DNA from: Streptomyces avidinii
GTDB lineage: Bacteria; Actinomycetota; Actinomycetes; Streptomycetales; Streptomycetaceae
Assembly: GCF_014650695.1 (NCBI RefSeq)
Contig: NZ_BMVL01000011.1
Location: 62,001-126,000 of the forward strand
Direction of reading: 5' to 3'
DNA: 64,000 nt
This document shows, one piece after another, positions 9,640 through 18,079 of the stretch. The notes under the pieces were generated by a model. The model saw only the letters and a program-made list of their open reading frames with translations. It searched no databases and was not told where the DNA came from. Position 1 is the first letter of the stretch. Each line of letters opens with the position of its first letter. Position numbers and translations under genes: made by a program.

Positions 9640-9691
9640 GCTCCGGCCCCTGCCGTGCCGCCGGACGCGGCGGCACGGCAGGGGCCGGAGC
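9640..9691. terminator. Perfect 23-bp hairpin, bidirectional terminator
   Basis: The arms 9640-9662 and 9669-9691 are perfectly complementary with a 6-base loop. It lies between convergent genes and should serve both. Confidence 0.85.
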
Positions 9692-9720
9692 CGGGCCGGA
9701 GGCCGGGCCCGGGGCAGGGC

Positions 9721-10533
9721 TCAGCCGAAGTTCGGCATTTCCCCCACCGTTGTCGACATGTCGATCACCGCGAACGCTGCCCCCTGCGGGTCCGTCACCG
9801 CCGCGAAGCGGCCGAACGGGCTGTCCATCGGACCGAAGTGCAGCTTCCCGCCGTGCTTCTGCGTCTTCGACACCGCCTCGTCGCAGTCGGGCACGCCGAA
9901 GTAGATCTGGATGTACGACGGGATCTCGGGCGGGAACTCGTCGCCCATCTTCATCCGGCCCAGCACCGGGTTCCCGCTGCCGCCGACGCTGAAGACCTTG
10001 AAGTCCATGCCGGCCGCCTCCGGGTCGTCGCCCGCGTCCATCTGCTGAGCGCCGTACGGGAAGACCTTCGGCAGGAAGCCGTCCGCCTTGGCCGGCTCCC
10101 GGGTGAAGACCTCCGCCCAGGCGTACGAGCCCGCCTCGCCCATCTTCTCGAAGCCCTTGTGCTCGCCCGGCTGCCAGACGCCGAAGACCGCGCCGCTCGG
10201 CTCCTTCGCGATCAGCATGGTGCCGAAGGTTCCCACCTGCATCGGACCCATCAGCACCTCGCCGCCGTTCGCCGTGACCTTTTCGGCGGTGGCCGCCGCA
10301 TCGGGCGAGGCGAAGTACAGGCACCACTGCGAGGGGGCGTCGGCCCCCGGCATCGGCGGCACGACGGCCGCGACGGCCTTGCCGCCGGAGTAGGCCTGCG
10401 TGTAGTTGCCGTACTCGCTGCTGGCCTCGCCGAAGGTCCAGCCCAGCACGTCCGCGTAGAAGGCCTTGGCCCCCTCCACATCGGCGAACATCGCGTCCAC
10501 CCAGCACGGAGCGCCTTCGGGGAACTCAGACAT
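9721..10533 (-). CDS. VOC (glyoxalase/bleomycin-resistance fold) protein, two modules
   Basis: A 270-residue protein with two tandem vicinal-oxygen-chelate modules. The first begins GAPCWVDAMFADVEGAKAFY (residues 8-27) and the second AWAEVFTREPAKADGFL (about residue 138); both end in a GAxFAVxx-like strand. Such proteins are metal-dependent dioxygenases, isomerases or binding proteins, and the substrate cannot be read from sequence. Streptomycetes carry many of these stand-alone proteins, some called hydroxylases without proof. The ATG at 10533 fits the usual family start. Convergent with the DGQHR gene and divergent from the HhH gene at 10645. Confidence 0.85.
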   Translation of the reverse strand: MSEFPEGAPCWVDAMFADVEGAKAFYADVLGWTFGEASSEYGNYTQAYSGGKAVAAVVPPMPGADAPSQWCLYFASPDAAATAEKVTANGGEVLMGPMQVGTFGTMLIAKEPSGAVFGVWQPGEHKGFEKMGEAGSYAWAEVFTREPAKADGFLPKVFPYGAQQMDAGDDPEAAGMDFKVFSVGGSGNPVLGRMKMGDEFPPEIPSYIQIYFGVPDCDEAVSKTQKHGGKLHFGPMDSPFGRFAAVTDPQGAAFAVIDMSTTVGEMPNFG

Positions 10534-10644
10534 GTCGATCGACTCCTCGTCTCGTACCTGTCGTCGTCGTAGACGGTCGTACTCACGCTAGGCGCGCGGT
10601 GTGCCGACCGCGCGGGGAGCGCGCCCAGGCGGGACGCTGGAGCC

Positions 10645-11247
10645 ATGGACAAGGACATCACCATCCGGCTGGCACAGCAGCCGGAGGCGGACGCGCTGCT
10701 CGGCCGGAGCCCGCTGGCCGCACTCGTCGGAATGCTGCTGGACCAGCAGGTACCGATGGAATGGGCGTTCTCGGGGCCCTGGACGATCGCCCAGCGGCTG
10801 GGCGCCGACGATCTCGACGCGCACACCATCGCCGCGTACGACCCCGAGGCCTTCGCCGCCCTGCTCTCCGAGAAGCCCGCCGTCCACCGGTACCCCGGGT
10901 CGATGGCGACGCGGATCCAGCAGCTGTGCGCGTACCTCGTCGAGCACTACGGCGGGAGCGCGGAGGCGGTCTGGGCCGACGCCACGACCGGGCAGGAGCT
11001 GCTGAAGCGCCTCAAGGCACTGCCGGGCTTCGGGGAGCAGAAGGCGCAGATCTTCCTCGCCCTGCTGGGCAAGCGGTTCGGCGTGCGGCCGACGGGCTGG
11101 CGGGAGGCAGCGGGCGGATACGGCCCGGCGAACGTCTACCGTTCCGCGGCCGACATCACGGGCCCGGAGTCCCTCGCCAAGGTGCGGGCGCACAAGCAGG
11201 AGATGAAGGCCGCTGCGAAGGCCGCCAAGGCGGACAAGGCCGGCTAG
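10645..11247 (+). CDS. HhH-GPD-type base-excision-repair-like protein
   Basis: A 200-residue all-helical protein with a helix-hairpin-helix LKALPGFGEQKAQIFLALLG (about residues 120-139), as in endonuclease III and AlkA-type glycosylases. The region LVGMLLDQQVPMEWAF matches the family helix that reads L..ILSQQ. In classical members the hairpin is GVGxKTA followed by VDTH; here the lysine sits one place later and the aspartate segment is replaced by FGVRPTGW, so the usual catalytic pair seems absent. The Lys/Ala-rich tail may bind DNA. No partner gene is evident. Annotated widely in streptomycetes as a repair protein, but activity is doubtful. Confidence 0.8.
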   Translation: MDKDITIRLAQQPEADALLGRSPLAALVGMLLDQQVPMEWAFSGPWTIAQRLGADDLDAHTIAAYDPEAFAALLSEKPAVHRYPGSMATRIQQLCAYLVEHYGGSAEAVWADATTGQELLKRLKALPGFGEQKAQIFLALLGKRFGVRPTGWREAAGGYGPANVYRSAADITGPESLAKVRAHKQEMKAAAKAAKADKAG

Positions 11248-11395
11248 CCCGGCCGGGCCGGGCCGGGCTGGGCCGGCTGGATCGGCGGCCGGGCCGACAA
11301 GGCGGCAGGCGGGGCCGATCGGGCCCCGCCCTGCTCAGGCGGTGGAGCGGTGCCGAATTGACCGGCCCGACAGGCCTCGGATTGACCTCTGTTCC

Positions 11396-11411
11396 CGGTC
11401 TATCAAGACCG
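11396..11411 (+). promoter_or_regulatory. Palindrome ahead of cupin gene
   Basis: CGGTCT-ATCA-AGACCG is a perfect inverted repeat 14 bases before the cupin ATG and just past a TTGACC at 11382-11387. It could be an operator or a small leader hairpin. Inference only. Confidence 0.35.
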
Positions 11412-11424
11412 TAGATTGGTGGAC

Positions 11425-11898
11425 ATGACAGAGATCGCGACCCGCGCCGCCACCGCCGAAGCCATCCAGGACGCTCCCGGCAGCCTCATCACGCTGCTCA
11501 CCGACACCGCCGAGCTCACCTGCAACACCGCCACCTTCGACGAGGGCGCGGCGGGCGCCCCGGTGCACTTCCACACCAAGGCCACCGAGTTCTTCCACGT
11601 CACCGCCGGACGGCTCGACATCCTCGTCGACGACGAGATCCACACCCTGGGCGCCGGCGACTTCATCGCGGTCCCGCCGGGGGTCAAGCACGCCTTCGCC
11701 CCCGCCCCCGGCCACACCGCCGCCGTCTTCGTCGGCTTCACCCCCGGCATGGGCCGCTTCGACTACTACCGGCTGCTCGGCCGGGTCAACGCGGGCGAGG
11801 CCACCGTGCAGGACATCAAGGACAGCTCGGCGACCTACGACAACCACTACGCGGAGAGCTCCGTCTGGAGCGGGCGCCGCCGCAGCGCCGAGCCGTAG
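11425..11898 (+). CDS. Cupin-domain protein
   Basis: A 157-residue single-domain cupin. Motif 1 is HFHTKATEFFHVTAGRL (His, His and Glu as likely metal ligands, about residues 48-64) and motif 2 is GDFIAVPPGVKHAF (about residues 79-92). Such proteins are enzymes or ligand sensors; the reaction cannot be told. The ATG at 11425 is preferred over the TTG at 11416. Its 3' end overlaps the 3' end of the convergent opcA-like gene by 52 bp, so the two messages are antisense over that stretch. Confidence 0.82.
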   Translation: MTEIATRAATAEAIQDAPGSLITLLTDTAELTCNTATFDEGAAGAPVHFHTKATEFFHVTAGRLDILVDDEIHTLGAGDFIAVPPGVKHAFAPAPGHTAAVFVGFTPGMGRFDYYRLLGRVNAGEATVQDIKDSSATYDNHYAESSVWSGRRRSAEP

Positions 11899-12779
11899 GT
11901 CACGTCCGCGTCGAGGCGGCGCAGTTCCTCCGCGATCAGTTCGGCGCCGCTGCGGATCTTCAGGGCCACCCTGCGGTCGGGGCTGCCCGGCAGGGTCAAG
12001 GTGGCCAGCACGCCCGCGGGCCGGTCCACCCGGATCTCCCCGCCCGTGGTGTGCAGGCTGACCCGGGTGATCACCGGGCCCTCGCTCGCCACCCGGGCCA
12101 CCGGCACCCCCAGCCGGTCCTCCAGCCAGCGCGCCAGCAGTTCCGCGCTCGCGTTGTCGGGCTCGCTCTCCACCGACGCGCCGGTCACCGGCAGCGGCTT
12201 CTGGTCCAGGGCGGCGGCCAGCAGCGAGCGCCACGACGTGATCCGGGTCCAGGCCAGGTCGGTGTCGCCCGGCTGGTAGCCGGCGGCCCGCTCGTCCAGC
12301 ACCCCGATCGTGTCGACGGCGGCGGCCGCGTCCGTGATCCGGCGCTGCGCGAGCGCGCCCAGCGGGTCGCCCGCCAGGTCGGTGGGAGCGTCGGCCGGCC
12401 ACCAGGCCACCACGGGTGCGTCCGGCAGGAGCAGCGGCAGGACGACCGAACCGGCCTGCTCGGTCAGCGCCCCGTGCAGGCGCAGCAGCACGATCTCGCC
12501 GGTCCCGGCGTCCGAGCCGACCCGGAGCTCGGCGTCGACCCGGTTGGCGCGGAGCTTGAGCGGGCCGCGCGAGGTCCGCCTGATGACCGCGATGATGCGG
12601 CAGGGGTGTTCGCGGGAGGCCTCGGAGGCCGCGCGTACGGCGTCGTAGGCGTTCTCCTCGTCGGTGACGATCACAAGGGTCAGCACCAGCCCCATGGTGG
12701 GGCTGCCTATCGCCCGGCGGGCTTCGAGCAGGGCCCGGTTGACCTTGCTGGACGTGGTGTCGGTGAGTTCGGTCCGCAT
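11847..12779 (-). CDS. OpcA-like glucose-6-phosphate dehydrogenase assembly protein
   Basis: A 310-residue protein clearly of the OpcA family: the start TELTDTTSSKVNRALLEARR, then LTLVIVTDEENAYDAV, LLLPDAPVVAWWP and GDTDLAWTRITSWRSLLAAAL. OpcA activates or assembles glucose-6-phosphate dehydrogenase (Zwf) in actinobacteria and cyanobacteria. The normal partner genes (zwf, tal, tkt, pgl) are absent here. Instead it follows the HerA-like gene by 21 bp on the same strand and collides with a cupin gene. As I recall, streptomycetes carry a second opcA within the pentose-phosphate cluster, so this could be a paralogue with another partner. Symbol withheld for that reason. Confidence 0.82.
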   Translation of the reverse strand: MRTELTDTTSSKVNRALLEARRAIGSPTMGLVLTLVIVTDEENAYDAVRAASEASREHPCRIIAVIRRTSRGPLKLRANRVDAELRVGSDAGTGEIVLLRLHGALTEQAGSVVLPLLLPDAPVVAWWPADAPTDLAGDPLGALAQRRITDAAAAVDTIGVLDERAAGYQPGDTDLAWTRITSWRSLLAAALDQKPLPVTGASVESEPDNASAELLARWLEDRLGVPVARVASEGPVITRVSLHTTGGEIRVDRPAGVLATLTLPGSPDRRVALKIRSGAELIAEELRRLDADVTYGSALRRRPLQTELSA

Positions 12780-12800
12780 GGGCCAGAGTCTGTCACCGCG

Positions 12801-14440
12801 TCACCGCCGCTTGCGCGCCGTCCCGAAGATCGAGCGGGAGATCTCCCTTCCCAGTTGAGTGCCGATCGAGCGGGCCAGTGAACGGAACAGCCCGCTCCCC
12901 ACCACCTGCTCGGCCAGCGAGGGATCCGGCTTCGGTGCGCTGCGCGCAGCACGCGCGGCCTCCTTCTCCTCCGTCCTGGCCTGCTTCTCGGCCTCGGCGG
13001 CGGCCGCTGCGGCCTCCGCCTGCGCCTCCGCGGCGGCCTGTTCGGCGCTGATCCGCTCGTACGCCGATTCGCGGTCGACCGGCTCCGCGTAGCGCGAGTA
13101 GAGCAGCGAGGACTTCACGGCCTGCTCCAGGTCCGCCGCCGCGATCGGTCCCATCAGCGACTGAGGGGCCCGCAGCCGGGTCGCCGCGACCGGGGTCAGG
13201 GCGCCGTTCTCGCTGAGCACGGTGATGACCGCCTCGCCGGTCCCCAGCCGGGTGAGCAGCTCCTCCAGGTCGTACTCGGAGTTGGGGAAGGTCTTCACGG
13301 TCGCCTTCAGCGCCTTGGCGTCGTCGGGGGTGAAGGCGCGCAGCGCGTGCTGCACCCGGTTGCCGAGCTGCGCGAGCACGTCCGCCGGCACGTCCTTGGG
13401 GGTCTGGGTGACGAAGAAGACGCCGACGCCCTTGGAGCGGATGAGCCGGACCGTCTGGGTGATGGACGCGAGGAAGGCCTTGGAGGCCCCGTTGAAGAGC
13501 AGGTGCGCCTCGTCGAAAAAGAAGACGAGCTTGGGCTTCTCCAGGTCGCCGACCTCCGGCAGGTCGTTGTAGAGGTCGGCGAGCAGCCACATCAGGAAGG
13601 TGGAGAAGAGCTGCGGCTTGTCCTGGACCGCGGGCAGTTCCAGTACGGAGACCAGTCCGTGCCCGTCGGCGGCCGTGCGCAGGAACTCGCTGGTGTCGAA
13701 CTCGGGCTCGCCGAAGAACTCCGAGGCGCCCTGCTGCTCGAAGGCGGTCAGCGCCCGCAGGTCACCCCGGCCGTCACGGTGGACAGTCCGCCGATCCCCT
13801 TGAGTTCGGATTTGCCCTGGTCGGACACGAGGAAGGCGACGACCGCGCGCAGGTCCTTGAGGTCGATGAGCTCCAGGCCCTTGGTGTCGGCGTAGTGGAA
13901 GATCAGACCGAGGGACTGCTCCTGCGTCTGGTTGAGCTGGAGCACCTTGGACAGCAGCACCGGGCCGAATCCGGTGACCGTGGACCGGACCGGGATCCCG
14001 GGGCCGATCCCGCCGAGCGAGTAGAACTCGCAGGGGTATCCGGTGGGCTCCCACGACTGGGCCACGTCGTGGGCCCGTTCGCCGATCCTGTCGTTCGCCG
14101 TCCCGGGCGCCGAGATCCCCGAGATATCGCCCTTGATGTCGGCGAGGAAGACGGGAACGCCGCCCGCCGACAGCTGTTCGGCGATGAGCTGGAGCGTCTT
14201 GGTCTTGCCCGTGCCGGTGGCTCCGGCGACGAGTCCGTGGCGGTTGAGCATCGCGAGAGGGATGCGGATCTGACGGTCGGGCAGGCACCGGCCGTCCCAC
14301 AGCAGAGCCCCGAGGTCGAGCGCGGGTCCGGTGAAGGCGTACCCGGCGGCGATCCGGTCGGCGGGTCCCGCCTCGGCCACCTCGCCCGGCTGACCGCCCG
14401 TCTGGTCCGCCGGGACGGCGGAGTCGGTGCTCTCGCTCAT
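12801..14440 (-). pseudogene. HerA-like ATPase (DUF853 type), frameshifted
   Basis: Two adjacent frames together make one protein. Residues 1-225 read from the ATG at 14440: Walker A GATGTGKTKT, then PVFLADIKGDISG, and LNQTQEQSLGLIFHYAD. The frame then stops after GGLSTVTAGVTCGR. The sequel (LRALTAFEQQGASEFFGEPEF ... Walker B FFFDEAHLLF ... VFFVTQTPKDVPADVL) continues in another frame to 12801. Comparing the expected TAGVILRAL with the sequence points to one missing base near 13760. Restoring it gives about 546 codons, a normal length. Either a real disruption or a sequencing error; nothing else in the gene is decayed. The C-terminal tail is Ala/Glu-rich coiled coil. Likely transcribed with the opcA-like gene. 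Confidence 0.8.
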
Positions 14441-14528
14441 GCATCACTCCCCAAATAGCGCTGTTCGTCACTTTTGCACCACCGTCACGAGGCTGCGCCC
14501 GCATGCACCGGCCCGGTAGGCTTTCCGT

Positions 14529-14825
14529 GTGATCTTCAAGCGCATCGGAAGCGGACGGCCCTACCCCGACCACGGCAGGGAAACCACCCGGCAGTGGGCG
14601 GACGTCGCGCCGCGCCCGGTCCGGCTCGACCAGCTCGTGACGACCAAGGGCCAGCTGGACCTCGAAACGCTGCTCGCCGAGGACTCCACCTTCTACGGCG
14701 ACCTGTTCGCCCACGTCGTGAAGTGGCGTGGCGACCTCTACCTGGAGGACGGGCTGCACCGCGCCGTGCGCGCCGCCCTGCAGCAGCGCCAGGTACTGCA
14801 CGCGCGCGTCCTCGAGATGGACTGA
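14529..14825 (+). CDS. Conserved small actinobacterial protein with EDGLHR motif
   Basis: A 98-residue protein from a GTG start. It contains LDLETLLAEDSTFYGDLF and YLEDGLHRAVRAALQQRQ; the second recalls the (D)GHHR element of ParB/Srx-type domains. Very similar small proteins are, as I recall, core in Streptomyces and are sometimes labelled antitoxins without proof, and no toxin gene adjoins it. It is divergent from the HerA-like gene (88-bp gap) and 93 bp ahead of the LytR_C gene on the same strand. Function unknown. Confidence 0.75.
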   Translation: MIFKRIGSGRPYPDHGRETTRQWADVAPRPVRLDQLVTTKGQLDLETLLAEDSTFYGDLFAHVVKWRGDLYLEDGLHRAVRAALQQRQVLHARVLEMD

Positions 14826-14918
14826 CGACTTCGTCTGGATTGCGCCTTTCGGGTCGCCATTGACCTATCAGCAGATCATTTAGTAGGCATCGACACCGGG
14901 CCGCACTACGCTGCGCCC

Positions 14919-15590
14919 ATGAGCATGCTCACTCCCCCCGGCATGGGCGGAAAGTACCGCGTCACGGGAGCCGCCTACCCCCGTATGAGTCGTAAGCGGA
15001 GCCGTACCCGGATCGTCCTCGCCGTGCTCGGCTCGATCCTTGCGCTGGCCCTGGTCGGCTACGGGGCCCTGCAGCTCATCGACGTGTTCCGGGGCGACAG
15101 CCCGAAGCGGAACACGGCTGCGGGTGCCAAGGACTGCCCGACCACGCCTCCCGAGGCCGCCGCCAAGAACGGCCCCGCCGCCGCCTCCACCGCCTCGGCC
15201 GCCGCCAAACCGGCGGTCGTGCTCCCCCCGCCCGGGGAGATCACGGTCAACGTCTACAACGCGACCCCGCGCGCGGGTCTGGCCAAGGCAGTCGGTGACG
15301 AACTGGCCAAACGCGGCTTCGTGATCGGCAACGTGGGCAACGCCCCGGCCACCTTCGACAAGAAGGTCCCCGGCACGGGGATACTGCTGGGCTCCCCCAC
15401 GACCGACAAGGCCGTCTTCTCCGTACTCGGCACCCAGCTCGCCGGCACCACCCAGCAGACCGACACCCGCGAGACCGCGGACGTCGACCTGATCCTGGGC
15501 GACGCCTTCAAGGAGCTGAGTACGAAGGAGGACGCGGACAAGGCGCTGGCCCTCCTGGCCAACCCCGTGCCCGCGCCCAAGAACTGCTGA
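14919..15590 (+). CDS. Membrane-anchored LytR_C-domain protein
   Basis: A 223-residue protein with a basic cytoplasmic start (SRKRSRTR), one membrane helix IVLAVLGSILALALVGYGAL (about residues 31-50), an Ala/Pro-rich spacer and an extracytoplasmic LytR C-terminal domain: EITVNVYNATPRAGLAKAV, then LAKRGFVIGNVGNAP and a GTGILLGSP segment. In the LCP family this domain accompanies the ligase that attaches glycopolymers to peptidoglycan; here it stands alone, as in a known actinobacterial group of envelope proteins. The ATG at 14919 fits. A repeat-rich region separates it from convergent upp. Confidence 0.88.
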   Translation: MSMLTPPGMGGKYRVTGAAYPRMSRKRSRTRIVLAVLGSILALALVGYGALQLIDVFRGDSPKRNTAAGAKDCPTTPPEAAAKNGPAAASTASAAAKPAVVLPPPGEITVNVYNATPRAGLAKAVGDELAKRGFVIGNVGNAPATFDKKVPGTGILLGSPTTDKAVFSVLGTQLAGTTQQTDTRETADVDLILGDAFKELSTKEDADKALALLANPVPAPKNC

Positions 15591-15660
15591 AGGGCCGGAC
15601 CGCCGGACCGCCGTACGGCCGCAACGAGCCGTACGGCCGCAGGCGGCGGCCTGCTCAGCC

Positions 15661-15687
15661 CGTACGGCTCGTACGGCTCGTACGGCT
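15661..15687. repeat. Triple 9-bp tandem repeat, part of an upp-side hairpin
   Basis: CGTACGGCT occurs three times in tandem just before the upp stop. GAGCCGTACGG at 15626-15636 can pair with any copy, so this convergent junction is probably a terminator with alternative stems. Confidence 0.6.
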
Positions 15688-15690
15688 CTT

Positions 15691-16326
15691 CTACTCGGCC
15701 GAGCCGTACATCCGGTCGCCCGCGTCACCCAGGCCCGGCACGATGTAGCCGTGCTCGTTGAGCCGCTCGTCCACCGCGGCCGTCACCACCGTCACCGGCG
15801 TGCCCGCCAGCTCGCGCTCCATGATCTCGACGCCTTCCGGCGCGGCCAGCAGCACCACGGCCGTGACATCGTCGGCGCCGCGCTTGATCAGCTCCTGGAT
15901 CGCCGCGACCAGCGTGCCGCCGGTGGCGAGCATGGGGTCGACGACGTAGACCTGGCGTCCCGAGAGGTCCTCCGGCATGCGCGTCGCGTACGTGGAGGCT
16001 TCCAGGGTCTCCTCGTTGCGCACCATGCCCAGGAAGCCCACCTCGGCGGTCGGCAGCAGCCGGACCATGCCGTCGAGCATGCCGAGACCGGCACGCAGGA
16101 TCGGGACGACCAGCGGGCGCGGGTGCGAGAGCTTCACGCCGGTGGTCGGGGCCACCGGGGTCTCGATGTCGGCCTGCTCCGTGCGCACGTCCCGGGTGGC
16201 CTCGTACGCGAGCAGGGTCACCAGCTCGTCGGCCAGCCGCCGGAAGGTGGCGGAGTCGGTGCGCTTGTCGCGCAGGGTGGTGAGTTTGTGCGCCACCAAG
16301 GGGTGATCGACGACCTGCAAACGCAC
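15691..16326 (-). CDS. upp: Uracil phosphoribosyltransferase
   Basis: Salvages uracil with PRPP to give UMP in the cytosol. The GTG at 16326 follows GGAGGATGTT, a good ribosome site, and gives 211 residues starting RLQVVDHPLVAHKLT, the canonical N-terminus. A TTG at 16338 is possible but would place the Shine-Dalgarno inside the gene. Motifs: LRAGLGMLDG, and the PRPP loop in DPMLATGGTLVAAI (about residues 125-138), then the C-terminal PGLGDAGDRMYG. Alone in its unit, convergent with the LytR_C gene and divergent from the stress protein. Confidence 0.96.
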   Translation of the reverse strand: MRLQVVDHPLVAHKLTTLRDKRTDSATFRRLADELVTLLAYEATRDVRTEQADIETPVAPTTGVKLSHPRPLVVPILRAGLGMLDGMVRLLPTAEVGFLGMVRNEETLEASTYATRMPEDLSGRQVYVVDPMLATGGTLVAAIQELIKRGADDVTAVVLLAAPEGVEIMERELAGTPVTVVTAAVDERLNEHGYIVPGLGDAGDRMYGSAE

Positions 16327-16490
16327 AACATCCTCCAAAACTCAGCCTGCGACCTGCAAAAACGGTCGCACGACGCGACCTGCACCCAAAAGGCTACGCG
16401 CTGACGCGGCCCCTTCGCGTCCGAAGCGGCGGCCACGCCCGGCGCGGCCCTGCGGATGCGCCCCGCTCGGACGCCCAGCAGGCTGGACTG

Positions 16491-17441
16491 ATGAGCAACA
16501 CACCGGTGATCGCGGCCGTCGACGGATCGGAACACAGCCTCAGGGCTCTGGACTGGGCGCGGACCGAGGCCCTCCGGCACGGCAGCGGGCTGCTGGTCGC
16601 CCATGTACTGCCCGACCACGCCCAGTTGTATGCGGGGCGCCGGGCATCGCTGCACGACGTCTCGCAGCCCGCGGAGTTCGCCGACCCCGTGCGCGACTGG
16701 ATCCGGTCCCTGTTCGGCGGCGGCGAGGGCTCCGGGCTGCCCGAGTGGGTCACGTACGAGGCCCTGGAGGGCTCGGTGCCCGAGGCGCTGCGGGTGATCG
16801 GGGCGCAGGCCCGGATGCTGGTCATGGGCTCCCGGGGCCGCGGCGGCTTCGCCAGCCTGCTGCTCGGCTCCAGCAGCCGTGCCGTGGCGAGCACGGCCGC
16901 CTGCCCGGTGGTCGTGGTCCCGCACGCGGAACGCAGCGCCGGCGCCGACGCAGAGGCGGAGGAGTCGGCCGGGCGGGTGGTGCTCGGGCTGCACGCCGCC
17001 GAGACCCCCGACGACGTACTGACCTTCGCCTTCACGGAGGCGGCCGTGCGGGGGACCACCGTCCAGGTGGTCTCCGCGTACGCCATCCCGCCCTCGCCGA
17101 CCCTGGTGATCGACAGCCCCTTCGCCGTGATCCCGCCGGAAGGGCTGGCCGACGAGGGGGACGGCGTACCGGCCGAACGGGAGATGCTGCGGTCCCAGAC
17201 GGAGCGGCTGGCGCCGTTCCGTGAGCGGTTTCCGGACGTCCCGGTCGAGCAGGCCGCGGTGCCCGGGGACCCGGCGGGCCGGCTGGTCACCGCCTCCCGC
17301 GCAGCGGCGCTGGTCGTGGTGGGCCGGCACCACCCGCGGCGCACCGCCATGTCGATGATGATCGGCTCGGTGGCCCACGCCGTGCTCCACCACGCGCACG
17401 GTCCGGTCGCCGTGGTCCCGACCCTCAAGGACGATGCCTGA
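16491..17441 (+). CDS. Universal stress protein, tandem UspA domains
   Basis: A 316-residue protein of two UspA folds. The first begins TPVIAAVDGSEHSLRAL and holds an ATP-binding pattern GSRGRGGFASLLLGSSSRAV (about residues 116-135). The second begins GRVVLGLHAAETPDDVL (about residue 162) and ends AHAVLHHAHGPVAVVP, but its loop reads VGRHHPRRTAMSMMIGS and lacks the GxxG of ATP binders, so only the first half should bind nucleotide. Tandem Usp proteins in actinomycetes are often under redox or hypoxia control; no such site was seen. It starts 164 bp from divergent upp. Confidence 0.92.
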   Translation: MSNTPVIAAVDGSEHSLRALDWARTEALRHGSGLLVAHVLPDHAQLYAGRRASLHDVSQPAEFADPVRDWIRSLFGGGEGSGLPEWVTYEALEGSVPEALRVIGAQARMLVMGSRGRGGFASLLLGSSSRAVASTAACPVVVVPHAERSAGADAEAEESAGRVVLGLHAAETPDDVLTFAFTEAAVRGTTVQVVSAYAIPPSPTLVIDSPFAVIPPEGLADEGDGVPAEREMLRSQTERLAPFRERFPDVPVEQAAVPGDPAGRLVTASRAAALVVVGRHHPRRTAMSMMIGSVAHAVLHHAHGPVAVVPTLKDDA

Positions 17442-17523
17442 CCTGCGGCGGGGTGGCATCAAACGGCCCGTCCGGGGGAAGGTGGGTGCAGGGGGGACGA
17501 CCGACCAGCCCAGGTGGTGGCCG

Positions 17524-17703
17524 ATGCCCGAGACGCAGCCGAACGACGAGGCGCCGGAGACCGCGGCGCAGCGCCGGGCCCGCCGCGCGCAGTTCCTGCG
17601 CGACCTGATGGAGGCGCGTGAGCTGCGCGATCGCGTCCAGCCCCGCCGCGCCCGTGCGGCACGTATGCGCCAGCAGATGCGGATGCGTACCTTCCGCTGG
17701 TAG
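17524..17703 (+). CDS. Small basic helical protein
   Basis: A 59-residue protein from the ATG at 17524, preceded by AGGTGG. It is strongly Arg-rich: TAAQRRARRAQFLRDLMEARE, then RARAARMRQQMRMRTFRW at the C-terminus. I believe nearly identical small proteins occur across streptomycetes, which argues for a real gene. The charge and a predicted single long helix suggest nucleic-acid or ribosome binding, but that is inference. A longer frame from 17434 is disfavoured, since it would overlap the stress gene. Confidence 0.6.
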   Translation: MPETQPNDEAPETAAQRRARRAQFLRDLMEARELRDRVQPRRARAARMRQQMRMRTFRW

Positions 17704-18079
17704 TCCCCCGGTCTGGCCGGTCATCGCCCCCGATCGGCAGCGGCCACCCGGAGCATTCCGGCCCCGCGGGCCGGATCCGGCCCGGCAGGCGTGCACCGCG
17801 CGGCTTCCGGCCCCCGGCACGCCGCGACACGTCCGGGCCGCACCGCCCGCCCCACACCCCTCGATACGGCCCCGCCGCCCCAGCGCCGCAACCCCGCACG
17901 GCCCCCGCCGGGACACGGCACGGCACGACGCAAGCGCGGAAGACCTCTCGCTCAGCCGCTGTTTCTGCCACGATGCCGATTGGGCGGGGTACGGGCGGCG
18001 AGCAGCACAGCCGTTCTGCCCCATCCTCCGGCCGGGGGGACCTCCAACCGGCACGCCTAAGACCAGTGGGAGAGTCACG
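17704..18079. other. Intergenic region with hairpins
   Basis: No gene seen. CCGGCC-CCGCG-GGCCGG near 17758-17774 is a likely terminator for the upstream small gene. The right part must hold the promoter of the tRNA-deaminase pair, without a recognisable consensus. Confidence 0.4.
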
